Of a DNA stretch of 64,000 nt, positions 1 to 10,483 are shown in pieces (position 1 is the first letter of the stretch; every line of letters begins with the position of its first letter). The notes beneath the pieces are model-generated. The model had not been told where the DNA came from and ran no database searches. It saw only the letters and a program-made list of their open reading frames with translations. The position numbers and the translations under genes are program-made. The stretch is taken from the NCBI GenBank assembly GCA_015499995.1, contig JADNRV010000073.1:124001-188000 (forward strand), written 5' to 3'. This stretch comes from Flammula alnicola (Eukaryota > Basidiomycota > Agaricomycetes > Agaricales > Strophariaceae).

Positions 1-2111
1 TTGCCGACGGGCTCATCTTCCAACCTGCAGCTTTCGCGGCCTTCTCGATTTGCAACCAAGCAAAGGGTGTAAACCAGTTGTGATATTTAGCAGGGCGTAT
101 AGGTAATTTCTTCTTCCGTCCTTGCGGTTTCCTGTTTTCTTCTTTAAACTTGAGCTTTAGGGCACGCGCTGGACGAGAGAGCTCTGCAATTGAGGAGCTT
201 GTCTTCCATGAAGGGCCGTCAGCGAGTTGCATTTCGATGACCTGGTAGTTTGTCAATATCAAGAATGATTATAGGTATATGGTAAGTGAATTTACCCGTC
301 GTTTTGTTCCTCTTGGACTACGGGTCCCATTCTGAATTTCTCCCTTTTTCTTAAGCATCCGTGACTTTTGCTTGCGTTGCCTGGCACGTTCACGATCGTT
401 GAGTAACTTGATTTGGTTAGCCTTGTCTGTGGCATCGTGTTCGTCGTCCATTTTGGCTTTCCATTTTTCTTCTTCCTGTGTGTGCTGCTCCCAGAAGACC
501 TCCTTCGTGCACGATGTGAAATTGAAAGCAAAAAGTCCACGAGGCTTTGCCATTGATAATCCTTCTGCGATCGCCGATGTTCGTTTCTTCAAGGCTTGTG
601 ACGAGTTTACTGTAGTCGAGGTGCTGGCAACCGTGCTGCTCGAAGTAGATGTGCTCGCAGCTGGTGTGGTTGAGGTCGATGTGGTTGGAATCGATGTGGC
701 TGGGACAGAGGATTGCGACTGAGAGCTCGGGCCGGGTGTCTCAGTATTGAAGTCTGATTCGCCGTCATCGCCGTTGACACTCTCGAAGTCTGAGTCAGTA
801 TCCATCGCCTCGTCAGGCTTAAATTCGTTGTCATCCCCGCTCATTTCTATGTCGCTCTGATCTGTTTCATAGGAATCCTCAAGATTCTTTGTATGCTAAA
901 ACACAATTAGTTCAATGAGTCCTCTCGATGTAAGTGATTTCTTACCTCCGTTTGACTTTCATGCTTACGGATTATCCGTAGCAAAACCTGTAGTCGCCCA
1001 AATGCTACATTGTCCGCTGGAATCAGATCTTCTCGATCTGGCGAGAAAAAGACAGCGATGGCGTTCCAGGCTAGGAGACAGCACGAAAAGAAGTCTTTCT
1101 GAATGGTGATTGGAAGCTTTCGGTAAGTGAAGCTCCTGCCGCTGTGAAACTTTGTCCACCAGTTGATAACATCCTTGACTTCGGCAGGAATTTCTTGCCC
1201 AAGGGAATCGCCATACCAGACGATGTGTTCGCGGAAGTCAAGGACAACACCCACCCAGTGGGTTCGTGAGAGATTGGCGAGAAATGCGAGATGGTCGAGG
1301 TCTTTGGTTGCGAGCAGGTGTCCGATGTGGCGATAAACGCGAAATGATTTGTCCGAGGTGTAGTTGCTCTCCTGTTTGAAGCCATCCCTGATCTTCTCAT
1401 AGAAATATGTGTTTGCTATTTCCATTGATGGAATCTCGTGCAGCTCGAGGTCATTCTTCAGCAGCTCCAGCATCTGGTTTGCATGCTCGCCTGTCAGCCA
1501 ATCTTTCGTCATGTAGGAAGCGAGTTTGGTGACATCATCTGTAGCATTGCGGCCAAACCCCTTCAAATCCTGGTCCCATGATATCACCGTGAGTGCGTCC
1601 AAGATGTTCTCGACGACTTTCACAGCCTCTGAGTTGCCGTCCTTTTCCCATCCCTGACGCAAATTTCGCAGGTTATCGATTGCCATGGCCCACACCTCTT
1701 GCGCAGCATGAATGCGAGACACAGCAGCCCAGAAGGCGATCAACCACAATGGGTAAGTCTTGTCTGTATTCGATGCAATGTGGGCACATCGGATTGATTG
1801 ATGTCCTGTTTGTATTGCGTTTGGCAAAGCTCGCTCCAATTCCCTGATAACGGCTGGGGGGGAACTGGTAGCTGGAATATATTGTCCTTGTCTGTTGTAT
1901 TGACTTCGCTGCTGTCAAAAAAGCATTCGGGCTTCGCGAAGGAGGAAGTTGGCGGCAAAGTTGGCGGCAAATGGAAGTAAATTAAATCAAGAACAGAGAG
2001 GGATTCGTGAGGAAGACCAGCAGCTAACTCCATTGGAATCCATTGCTGAAAGTCTATGTCGTTCTCAGCGTCGTCGATGTCCATGAATTGAGTGCTTTGC
2101 GTTGAGCACAA
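1..2111 (-). CDS. Ulp1-like (C48) cysteine peptidase, transposon-type, partial and with a frame break
   Basis: The gene runs off the left edge. The peptidase core lies at 946-1810. Its catalytic residues read His (THWVGV, codon 1258-1260), Asp (YGDS, 1207-1209), Gln (TIQKDFF) and Cys (FFSCC, codon 1081-1083), the order expected of SUMO-peptidase-like C48 enzymes. Introns at 896-945 and 242-295 are clean GT-AG. Downstream comes a Ser/Thr-rich linker, a basic stretch (RERARQRKQKSR) and a tail beginning YHNWFTPFAWLQIEK. Exon 1 (start 2111, MCSTQST) and the peptidase exon are in different frames over about 1750-1840, and there is no room there for a normal intron. A one-base indel or sequence error is likely. 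Such proteins are abundant in mushroom genomes and are often tied to DNA transposons. The role here is inferred, and the gene may be a relic. Confidence 0.7.
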
Positions 2112-2356
2112 TCAGTGTCGAGGTGAAAAAATTGGTTCACTCTTTAGTTGCCGCTTTCCTAAGCTTTCCGTTTTGAAAGCCGATTGTTAATTCGTCTAAG
2201 TCATCTAACTAAAAGCTTTGTGGATCATGACCATTGCGCCAAAATGCCACACATTAATGTCATTCTAATACCAATATGATGCTCCACTGATTCAGCCTTT
2301 CTTTCTTCCAAATTTCGGCACTCTGACGAAATTTTTTAGTGGTCACAGCTCAAAGG

Positions 2357-2390
2357 CCCACCTGACGAATTCATAATTTCGTCAGGTGGG
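2357..2390. repeat. 13-bp perfect inverted repeat (hairpin)
   Basis: CCCACCTGACGAA at 2357-2369 is mirrored by TTCGTCAGGTGGG at 2378-2390 around an 8-base loop. The motif CTGACGAA recurs just outside on both sides (about 2321 and 2406), so this may be the terminal part of a small DNA element upstream of the Ulp1-like gene. I could not define element ends or a target-site duplication. Confidence 0.5.
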
Positions 2391-2399
2391 TCACAGGTC

Positions 2400-3576
2400 A
2401 CACCTACTGACGAATTGATTGATTTAGTACAGTACTATTATACATAGTTAAGAACAGAATTTGGAACTCGACCTTGCAAGAAGTATTGTATATATGCGAT
2501 CTGTATAAGCGCTCACCTGAAGATGCCATGGTATGTTATTAAGTTTGGTATACGAGGAGAAAAGCTGCGATGATGTACGAAACTGAAAGAGTGTGACAAG
2601 AGTCTGATCGGTGTCAAGCGTTCTTGCAAGTTTCTCACGCGGCTCTCTCCCATGACCGATGTGTGAATCCGTCCGAATACATCTCGTCGAAGCAGTCCAC
2701 TCTGACCCCTTGGGTCATGCATTATGAGTGCTAAGGTAGCGCAGGCATGCCTGGTTCTTGCCTGGTTGGTGCCATTATGAGCTGGCACTCGAGGCTTACG
2801 GCGACGAGTGCCATGCTGTCTCATGCCGTGGAAAGCTCATACCACCACCACCATGTTATTTTTGTGATCTTTTTTCTTATTCTCGTGCTGCTCATACACT
2901 TCAGCCCTGCATACAATGACGTCTTCTGGTAATCCCTCGTCATCAAAACGCGAGGCTCAAGTGCTACTTGATGCACTGGAGGACTTTATTCATGTGGCCA
3001 TGCACAAACATGCCCAAGGATCGGACAAAAAGCTTCCAATTGGTTCACATGGAATGGCATAACATAATATGAAGAGGCTATGGTATGATTTAGAATTAGA
3101 ATTAGAACGACTTGGGGGTTTCGAGCAAGGTTCCGGGTCGCGCCTGGTTATCTCCCGGGATTCAGAATAAGGGCAATACCAGATATTGGTGATCAACATC
3201 TGAAACCACGCGGTGCAGATCGAGAAGGCCTAGAAAGAGGACATGTCAAACCACGTATAACACGCCAGGGCACCCTAAAACGCACCTCGGGTGGACACGT
3301 CGAGTTATATCTTGCCATACGACTGGGCGGACGCAATGTAGGGGTTTTCGGAGGAGTGCAGTTGACGAGAAAGCGCAGGCGTGACCGAAGAAATTTGACG
3401 AGCTAATAGACCAATGCGATATAAGTATCAAGTAAAATATCTGCGATAAGTTAAGCAACTAGATTCGATTATAGTGTTATATGCGGGTAAAATAAGATAG
3501 CACATAGTCCGATTTCTAAGGAACAAGTAGATCAGTAACGAGCGATGCGAGGAATAGAGAAACTACATACATACGA
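2400..3576. other. Intergenic, no supported gene
   Basis: Only short open frames (up to 103 codons) on both strands, without recognisable domains or a coherent exon chain. It separates the Ulp1-like gene from the DUF6535 gene. Confidence 0.5.
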
Positions 3577-5857
3577 TCATTCGTCCTCATCAAGAACCTG
3601 GAAACCTTCCAACAAATGCTCCCAATCGCTTTCGGAGTACACTTCCCAATAATCCAACCACCATCTTTCACGGAGCAGCACAGCGGACGGGCCTCCCAAA
3701 GTCGCTAGGTGGACTTCCAAAGCACGGACAAGCGACATCGCTTTCGTCATCTCAGGACATATACTTTGCAGCCAGGACAGGTTGGGAAGGGGGTTGAACA
3801 CGGTCATCATACCCTCGGCGCATAGCTTCACGCGCTCCCAGCGCTCAATTTCCTTACCGCAGGCGATCCATTGCTCGAACTCTTCGAATAGACTACAAGC
3901 CAGTTTCAGGTGGTTCACGTTGACGTTCACTGCAACCCCGCTATCCTCCTGGGCGGTTATGAATGATGGAGCAAGGAGACGGCGAAGGAGTGCCCATGCA
4001 ACGACGACATCGAGGGTCTGCAAGCCGTGCCGGCGAGAAATGATGTTGTTCACGCACAGGAGGACCTGTACGTTAATTTCGGGGTTCAGAAGGGAATGTG
4101 TAGAGTTGGATTGAGTAGATGAAGGCGAAGCTGATGCGAGTTCCTGAAGTATTTCAGAGAGCCAATCATAGAACGGACGTGGTACGTCTTGTGAATTCAG
4201 TATTCGAATAACTGTTTCGATGTATGAGACTTTCAGGACAGGATGCGTGTCCTGGTGGAGGTGAAGATAGTACGCCGAGAGGATATCTCGCTTCTGAGGC
4301 TCTGTCGGGGAGAAGAGGTCATCCAACATCACTCGTAGCGTAGCGTTGTCGATTTGGCCATCTATGTAGAACCCAGCTACGGTCGTCGCAGCAGCCGAAA
4401 CCTCCAGGTCTGCGAGACCGTGGTAGATGGGATAAACCGCTTCTACGCTTTGGCTGAACGTGGCATCGATCCACTGCAGGCCATGCACGATATCGTCCCA
4501 GTCACCCAGCTTCTTCGCAGTGCCTCTGACCACCTCTTGCGCGTCCCGCAACTGCCTCCACCGCATATCGAAGGTCAGCCAGTTGAGATCTCCCGTCGAT
4601 TTGAGGAGCCGAAGGAAGCGAGCAGACTCCTCTAATATGGACCATGAAAGGTCGAGAGAGTTGAAGAGCATTAAAAATGTGTGACCCATCCGGTAAAAAA
4701 TCCATGACTGTGGGGATTTATAAGGGCATTGATGAACCCGCAGATGCGGATCTTTCGCAAAGGCGTGCTGTATAGCCGGTAAGGCGGTGGTGGCGACAAG
4801 GAAGAGCATGACCACTCCGACAGCGGCCGTGATACATGCTGCGACGGCGGTGTTACGTGACCAGAGGAGCTCGAGGAGGCCGAAAAAGAAGAGAACGAGG
4901 GATGTCTGAAGGAGGACAGGAAGGACGGTGAGGATTTCGGGAACACGCCAATGCAATAATCCTTCATATCGCATCTGACGGAGGGCAACGGCGTCTTTGT
5001 GGGGAAGTGCTGCGTCGCGTTGGTATTCTCGAAGCCACTGGAGGCAGAGAATACCAATCAGCACCGTGCTGAGGCTGAGTGTGAGGCTTAGAAACCATGC
5101 TGCGTTGATGCGGACCTGGGAAGACGTAACGGAGAAGGGTGGTTGGAGAAGATTGGGCGGTATCGAAACAGTCGAATTGTTAATCTGTGATGCGACGAAA
5201 GCGAGAAGGCGAACGGAAGCCTCTACAGAGTCCTCTTGCAGCCATTTGTACGATTCAACCGTAAACGCAGTCAGAGTTGCCGAGAACAGACCAGCCTACT
5301 GCCATCGTAAATCGAGTTGCTTAGTTGGAATTTGGATAGAGAATGACGCACGAAAATTAGTAGCTTGTCCACTTCGTCCTTCCAAGCATCACACAGCTCG
5401 TTGTCGTACTTCTCAGTCAGCTCGTGACATTTCTGCCATGAATCTCCTTTCTTGGGAGCTCCATATCGGTGAGGATCGCCACAATGCCAAGGTATGTCAC
5501 CAAACTAAGGAGTTGGTTAAGAAAGATGCGGTAGGTGACGCGTTAATATCTCACCTGTTCTTGAAATTCCAACTGGGAGCCAGGAATCGGAGAAGCGCCT
5601 TTTAGGTTTGGAACCCTACTTTGCCGTCGAGGCGCCTGTATAGATAAAAGTAAGAGGATACTCGCATGACGCACGTTCACCGCCATTACCGGGTTATATG
5701 GCTTGTCGGGCGTGGATGCCTGGTTGAAGCTGAACGGGGGTAGCTTCTCGTTCGAACACCTAATTGAATATGCTTGCGCGATGTCTTCTTCGTCGAGCTT
5801 AACCCTTGTGGCATCGCTGTCGAGTCTGATTGGGTTTCTTTCCAGGTCAGTCGACAT
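3577..5857 (-). CDS. DUF6535 domain multi-pass membrane protein
   Basis: Model: complement(3577..5295, 5352..5504, 5555..5635, 5681..5857), 709 residues, all junctions GT-AG and in frame. The DUF6535 domain is visible: PWHCGDPHRYGAPKKGDSW (near 90), DAWKDEVDKLLIF, then AGLFSATLTAFTVESYKWLQ (near 138), and LIGILCLQWLREYQRD (near 216). Four hydrophobic segments fall at about 133-152, 201-223, 257-281 and 287-307. A long soluble, probably helical C-terminal part (to 709) follows. I chose the start at 5857 (MSTDLERN) because it is the first Met in the frame that feeds exon 2. The family is a large basidiomycete expansion of unknown function. The start codon is only about 95 bases from the long-TIR element at 5953-7062, which may have displaced the promoter. 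Confidence 0.9.
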
Positions 5858-5952
5858 GGTTCAGCACTGGATAGCTGGAATTCCAAGGCAGTACACACCT
5901 GCCTGTGCTCCCACCGCGCCCGTTGACATGACTGAATGGAGGTTTGATGTTA

Positions 5953-6212
5953 CAGCGACTTGCGGTACTTAGGGCGCGTCACGATTTTTTCCAAACGCGG
6001 TGATTTTTGATGGTTTTTGGTTCATTTTGAGTATTCATAGAATAGCGTCACCAGTTCTTATTATTATTGAATAGCAATTAAACCATTGAATTCGCATTGA
6101 AAATTGGCATCGATAGGTATAAGAAATGTCTCGAAAAAGTTGAATTTGAGTGATAGTTTGAGGGAACATAGATTTCGCAGGTGTTCAGATGATGTGGCAC
6201 AATGTTCATGAA
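5953..6212 (+). repeat. Left 260-bp terminal inverted repeat
   Basis: Inverted copy of 6803-7062, from CAGCGACTTGC to the shared inner end TTCATGAA. Confidence 0.85.
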
Positions 6213-6802
6213 ATAAAGTGGGTAACGGTCATCCAAAATGCACAAATTTACCTCCAGTGGGCTTGGATATATGCTCTGTGCTAAATTATATATGAAAAAC
6301 GAAGAGGAGGGGGCATAGCGTGGTGAACTTGTAAGTGCTTCCTCGGGCCTCCCGGGACCACAAACACATTGTCAAAATCTCCCCATAGAATTACTCTCTG
6401 CCCATTTTTTACAGCGTATATTTGTTCTTTTATGATATTAGAGGCTTCAACGCTTTTTTCGAGGCTTCTCAGCAGCATCTGAATGCATTGTAGCACGAAA
6501 GTTTGCCGCCACATCAGTGGAAGGTTGACCTCAATCTCTGCAATCCGAGATCTCTTTCTCTCCATTATTTTGGCGCAGTTCAGCATATATCTTTCATGGA
6601 AATACAATACCCCAATTTTTTTGAAAATGGGTGAGATTTGGTGAAGCTACAATGTAGGTGTATTTCCACATCACAGCTGCTTTCTGCCTCATAACCCACT
6701 GCCCTTCCTTCTACAGAAATTTGGCACTATCTGATATATATATCTACTGAAAGCCTTATGAGCATAAAATTGGGAGATTTGACTAAGAAATAGATGTGTA
6801 AC

Positions 6803-7062
6803 TTCATGAACATTGTGCCACATCATCTGAACACCTGCGAAATCTATGTTCCCTCAAACTATCACTCAAATTCAACTTTTTCAAGACATTTCTTATACCT
6901 ATCGATGCCAATTTTTAATGCGAATTCACTGGTTTGATTGTTATTCAAAAATAATAAGAACTGGTGACGCTATTCTACGAATACTCAAAACGAACCAAAA
7001 ACCATCAAAAATCGCCGCGTTTGGAAAAAATCGTGACGCGCCCTAAGTACCGCAAGTCGCTG
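6803..7062 (-). repeat. Right 260-bp terminal inverted repeat
   Basis: Inverted copy of 5953-6212. Small differences (for example around 6920-6960) show that the arms have diverged, so the insertion is not brand new. Confidence 0.85.
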
Positions 7063-7064
7063 TA

Positions 7065-7704
7065 AGGCAGGGTCGTTCCGAATGAGTCGCGTGCGGCAAC
7101 AACTAGCAACAACTCTTGCCTTCATCTTCAGCCGGGATGAGAGTCAAACGATTGCCACTTTGCAAAATCGGCACTTTCTCTCATTTCGTTCAATACGTGG
7201 GCGGCGGTGTTCGGTCTATCGCAACCTTTCCAGGGCCAGGCAGCGTATCAGACGGCACAGTGATTTTCGATGGCTCGCGTTGCACAGGTACTACCGTGTA
7301 GTGTCGAAACATCATGGTCATGTGTCGAGGCATTCCACTGTCTTTGTCTAATGCCTTCCTATTCCACATATGTGAGGTGCGAGCCCGGCGCTTTGCGCGT
7401 CAGTCGGAGGGAAAGAGGACGATGGCTTGCGGAAGGGTGGGCTCGAGGTGAGAAGACTCTACCCGCGACTCCTTGCGCATCATAGTCGAGTCGACCCCAG
7501 TATTCGACCCATCTGATCCAGAAGTCTCAACTTTGACTCTCCGTCTCTATTTCCATCGCCGTGCAGCTTGCCTCTATGAAGAAATAGGAGAAACAGTGTG
7601 ATAATAAACTTCGAGGCCAGACGTCGAGGATCGTCGTGATCATGACGTCCCCAATCTCCTTACATGAAGCTTCGGCCCTCGACACAACTTTTCACGCCAT
7701 CATC
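7065..7704. other. Intergenic, no supported gene
   Basis: Short overlapping frames only (up to 89 codons). Probably displaced upstream sequence of the DUF6535 gene plus the promoter of the CFEM gene. Confidence 0.45.
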
Positions 7705-8154
7705 ATGCGTGTTTCCTTCATCGTACTGAGCATCCTCGGCGTTATCGTCTCTACATCTGCCACCGCGCTCGAGTCTCGCGATGGCCAGGGCCGTGGTGGT
7801 GGCTCCGGAGGCGGACGCCTCTACCCCCGTAAAATCCTTCTCCTAAGCTCTGTTTCCATGCCCTAATCTCATCCTTTATCTCATCGCAGAATGCTACTCC
7901 AGTTGTATGAGCCGCGACCGTGAGACGTACGGGTGCTCATCTTCCAAAAACTCCTTATGCCTTTGCTCCAATACTGGCTGGAGCGACAGCATGCACAGCT
8001 GCTTCAAGAGCAATTGCCGTGGCGAAGACCATAGCCGGAGTAAAGATCTTATCTATTCTTATTGCAAGAAGGCCGTAAGCCCATTTACCTTTTTCATTCG
8101 TCCGTGTTTTCATTCAAACTTGTCGTTCAGGGTTACTCCTTGTCTGGTTGGTAA
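7705..8154 (+). CDS. Small secreted CFEM-type cysteine-rich protein
   Basis: Model: join(7705..7828, 7890..8074, 8131..8154), 110 residues. I chose the start at 7705 rather than the upstream in-frame ATG because it gives a textbook signal peptide (MRVSFIVLSILGVIVSTSATA). A Gly/Arg-rich linker (about 25-38) follows, then eight cysteines at 43, 47, 57, 65, 67, 79, 84 and 100, including the CLC core. Spacing fits the fungal CFEM domain, used in haem/iron capture, adhesion and host interaction. The Asp that usually precedes the CxC and ligates haem iron in known haem-binding CFEM proteins is absent (GCSSSKNSLCLC), so haem binding is doubtful. No GPI-type tail is visible; the protein ends GYSLSGW. 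Confidence 0.8.
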
Positions 8155-8410
8155 ATCCTCAAATTGCAGGACATTCGAAAATGCGCGAGGTATTACACCT
8201 GAAATTGGTGCTCCTATCTACAATTTGTTCCATCAATAACTATGCACCATTTCAACACCATTTGGAGTGCACTGTAGTTTACCCGGCCGTCGTACTTTAT
8301 TCATTGAATCAGAGTTGAGTGTCACTTTTACTTTCAGACAGCTGTGTAAGTGAGGCTGCCACATCCGTCTTTGCGATATTTTTGTGATTTGTTTTTGTGG
8401 CAGATGATAA
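8155..8410. other. 3' region of the CFEM gene
   Basis: No coding signal beyond short random frames. It ends at the MITE insertion site. Confidence 0.4.
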
Positions 8411-8412
8411 TA

Positions 8413-8688
8413 CTGTCCCATTTCGATCAATTCGGCAGGCCTTGTTACGCGTTACACACCTGCCGAAATTTGGATTTCGGCACCTTGCAGAAATGACCGT
8501 TACCTCCAATTTTTTTTCGGCAGGTGGGGATTTGTTTTGCGATTTTTGAGCCTTTTTGGGCCTTTTTTTCCCCCCCGATTGCTCAGACGGATTCGGCACA
8601 TGGCCAGAACGACCGTTACATCCGTTACATTCCGGCGATTTGGGACTGCCCGTTACGCGTTACTGCCGAATTGATCGAAATGGGACAG
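8413..8688. mobile_element. 276-bp MITE with 26-bp perfect inverted ends and TA target duplication
   Basis: CTGTCCCATTTCGATCAATT begins the left end (26 bp, 8413-8438) and is perfectly mirrored at 8663-8688. TA lies on both sides (8411-8412, 8689-8690). The inside holds further short inverted motifs (GTTACGCGTTAC twice, TTCGGCA repeats) and no gene. Size, ends and TA duplication fit a Tc1/mariner-type MITE. Confidence 0.9.
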
Positions 8689-8690
8689 TA

Positions 8691-9163
8691 CGTGTGAAGG
8701 GCTGCATCGCAAAGCAAGGGGTGAATTTCCTTGTTAACCATCATTTCTACAAATTACAAAACACAGGGCCAACCACTTGCGCCGAGATTCTCGTTCATAC
8801 TTTCCTGGCGCTGATGATATCCGCGAATTCAGGCTTGAGTGAGGCACCTCCAATCACGATGAGCGACGATTCAGACTGAAGGGTTGAAGGATTGAGCTTG
8901 AAGCTTGAAATTTCCTCCAACGAAGAACTGGCGTGTCATTGTGTCTACTTAAGTTTTTCATTAGATTTGGAGGGCATTGGCATGAGCGTTTATTGGCTAA
9001 ATGCTTGTGGAGGTACGAGGGGAGAATGATAGGACTAAGTTTAAGTTCCTGATCCTGTCGTGATTAGATTATAATAATCTATTACTTTAGATAACTGCCT
9101 TCTATCACGTGCTAGCTAGGTCGTCTCCTGAAATAGATCATCTATTTCACCTCAAAGGACTCG
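8691..9163. other. Intergenic upstream of PEX19
   Basis: No gene supported. Presumably holds the PEX19 promoter. Confidence 0.4.
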
Positions 9164-10483
9164 ATGTCTACGAAACCGACCATCGAGAAGTTGAATACGG
9201 ATCCAGAAGATGACCTTGACGATCTGGATGGTTCGCCATCTCATTCAAAGAAAATGACCCATGAATAACGACCGTTCTTTTCCCAGATGTCTTGTCCCAA
9301 TTCACTCCAGGACAGAAAGGCGCCCCAATACAATCCCCCTTGTCTCCAATAGCATCATCTCCACCACCGCCACCTCCATCAGCAGCGACAACGACGACCT
9401 TCGGCCGACCGCGCACCAACACCCGCGTCGATGCGCCGCCGACATCAATACCAGGATCGGGCAGCCATCTCGCCGCCGCAGACGAGGCCGACGAAGATGC
9501 ACTGTCGTCCGAGTTCGCGAAGGAGTTGGCGCAGGGGATGGAGAGTCTTATGCGTGAGATCGCGGGCGAGGCCGCTGGGAGTGCGCAGGGGGATGCGTCT
9601 GGGGGTGAGGTGACGGAGGAGGAACGCGCTCGGGCGTTCAAGGCTGCTTGGGAGGCGATGCTCGTCGAGGGCATGGACGGTAACCTCGGAGACGGCGGGC
9701 TTGAGGCACTCGGCGAGACACTCACGAAAGATCCTTCTGCAAAGGGAAAGGAGGCAGACGCGGGTGCGGGTGCGGGAACCGGTGGGTTCCAGGACAAGAT
9801 CAAGCAGGCGATGGATAAGCTGAAAGAGAGCGAGTCCAAAATCAAGGTGAGTGTCTTGTCGCAAGATAAGCTCTCGGATTTAACTAATTTCTATTTCCAG
9901 GGTTCTTCTGGAGCGTCGAGTGCAGGTGCTGCAGCGAACCCCGAGTCGCTCGAGGCGCTACTACAATCCTTGGGCGATCTTGGACTGGGTGAAGGAGGTG
10001 ACGACGAGACAGAGCTCGCGGGGTTCCTAGAAAACATGATGGGACAACTGATGAGCAAAGACGTGTTGTACGAACCTCTGAAAGAGCTAGCTGACGGCGT
10101 ACGAGCACTCCTCTTGTCTCAATCCTCTAATCAATCTAACTAACTTTCTCCCATACAGTTCCCATCTTATCTGGAGAAGCCTCCAGCTCCCATCTCTGCC
10201 GAAGATAGGACGCGGTACGAAAGCCAACTGGTATGTGTGAAGAAGATCCTCGTCGTCTTTGAGAAAACCAGCTACAGCGACGCCAACGCGGAGGATAATA
10301 AACAGGTCGTGGAGCTCATGAGCGAGGTATGTTGAATTCTGCCTTTCAGACGCTGAGCGAGAACACTAAGTGCTCATCGCACATCCTCAGATGCAAACAT
10401 ACGGCACGCCTCCATCCGAAATCATGGGTCCTCTCCCTCCTGGTCTTGACGGAATGAGCGAGGAAGGGTGCACCATTGCATGA
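9164..10483 (+). CDS. PEX19: Peroxisomal membrane protein import receptor PEX19
   Basis: Model: join(9164..9230, 9287..9846, 9901..10098, 10159..10326, 10391..10483), 361 residues. The start (MSTKPTIEKL) leads into the acidic N-terminus DPEDDLDDLDDVLSQFTPGQ typical of PEX19, the PEX3-docking end. A low-complexity linker and helical central part follow (FAKELAQGMESLMREIAG; GFQDKIKQAMDKLKESESK). The conserved C-terminal cargo-binding core reads LENMMGQLMSKDVLYEPLKE and FPSYLEKPPAPISAED. The last four residues are CTIA, a CaaX farnesylation box as in known PEX19 proteins. PEX19 binds newly made peroxisomal membrane proteins in the cytosol and delivers them to PEX3. Length and domain order are normal. 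Confidence 0.97.

Larger units (their letters stand above)
5953..7062. mobile_element. Non-autonomous DNA transposon with 260-bp terminal inverted repeats, TA target duplication
   Basis: The ends read CAGCGACTTGCGGTAC (5953) and GTACCGCAAGTCGCTG (to 7062). They are flanked by TA on both sides (5951-5952, 7063-7064). The arms 5953-6212 and 6803-7062 are inverted copies with scattered mismatches. The 590-bp centre holds one short frame (6281-6607, minus, 108 codons) that resembles nothing I know and shows no DDE or HTH motif. TA duplication and CAG-type ends fit the Tc1/mariner-pogo group, mobilised in trans. Boundaries are read directly; the superfamily is an inference. Confidence 0.85.

Noticed and set aside
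9168..9845. 225-codon minus-strand frame
   Set aside because: Antisense shadow of PEX19 exon 2. Low-complexity Ser/Ala/Pro translation from GC-rich DNA.
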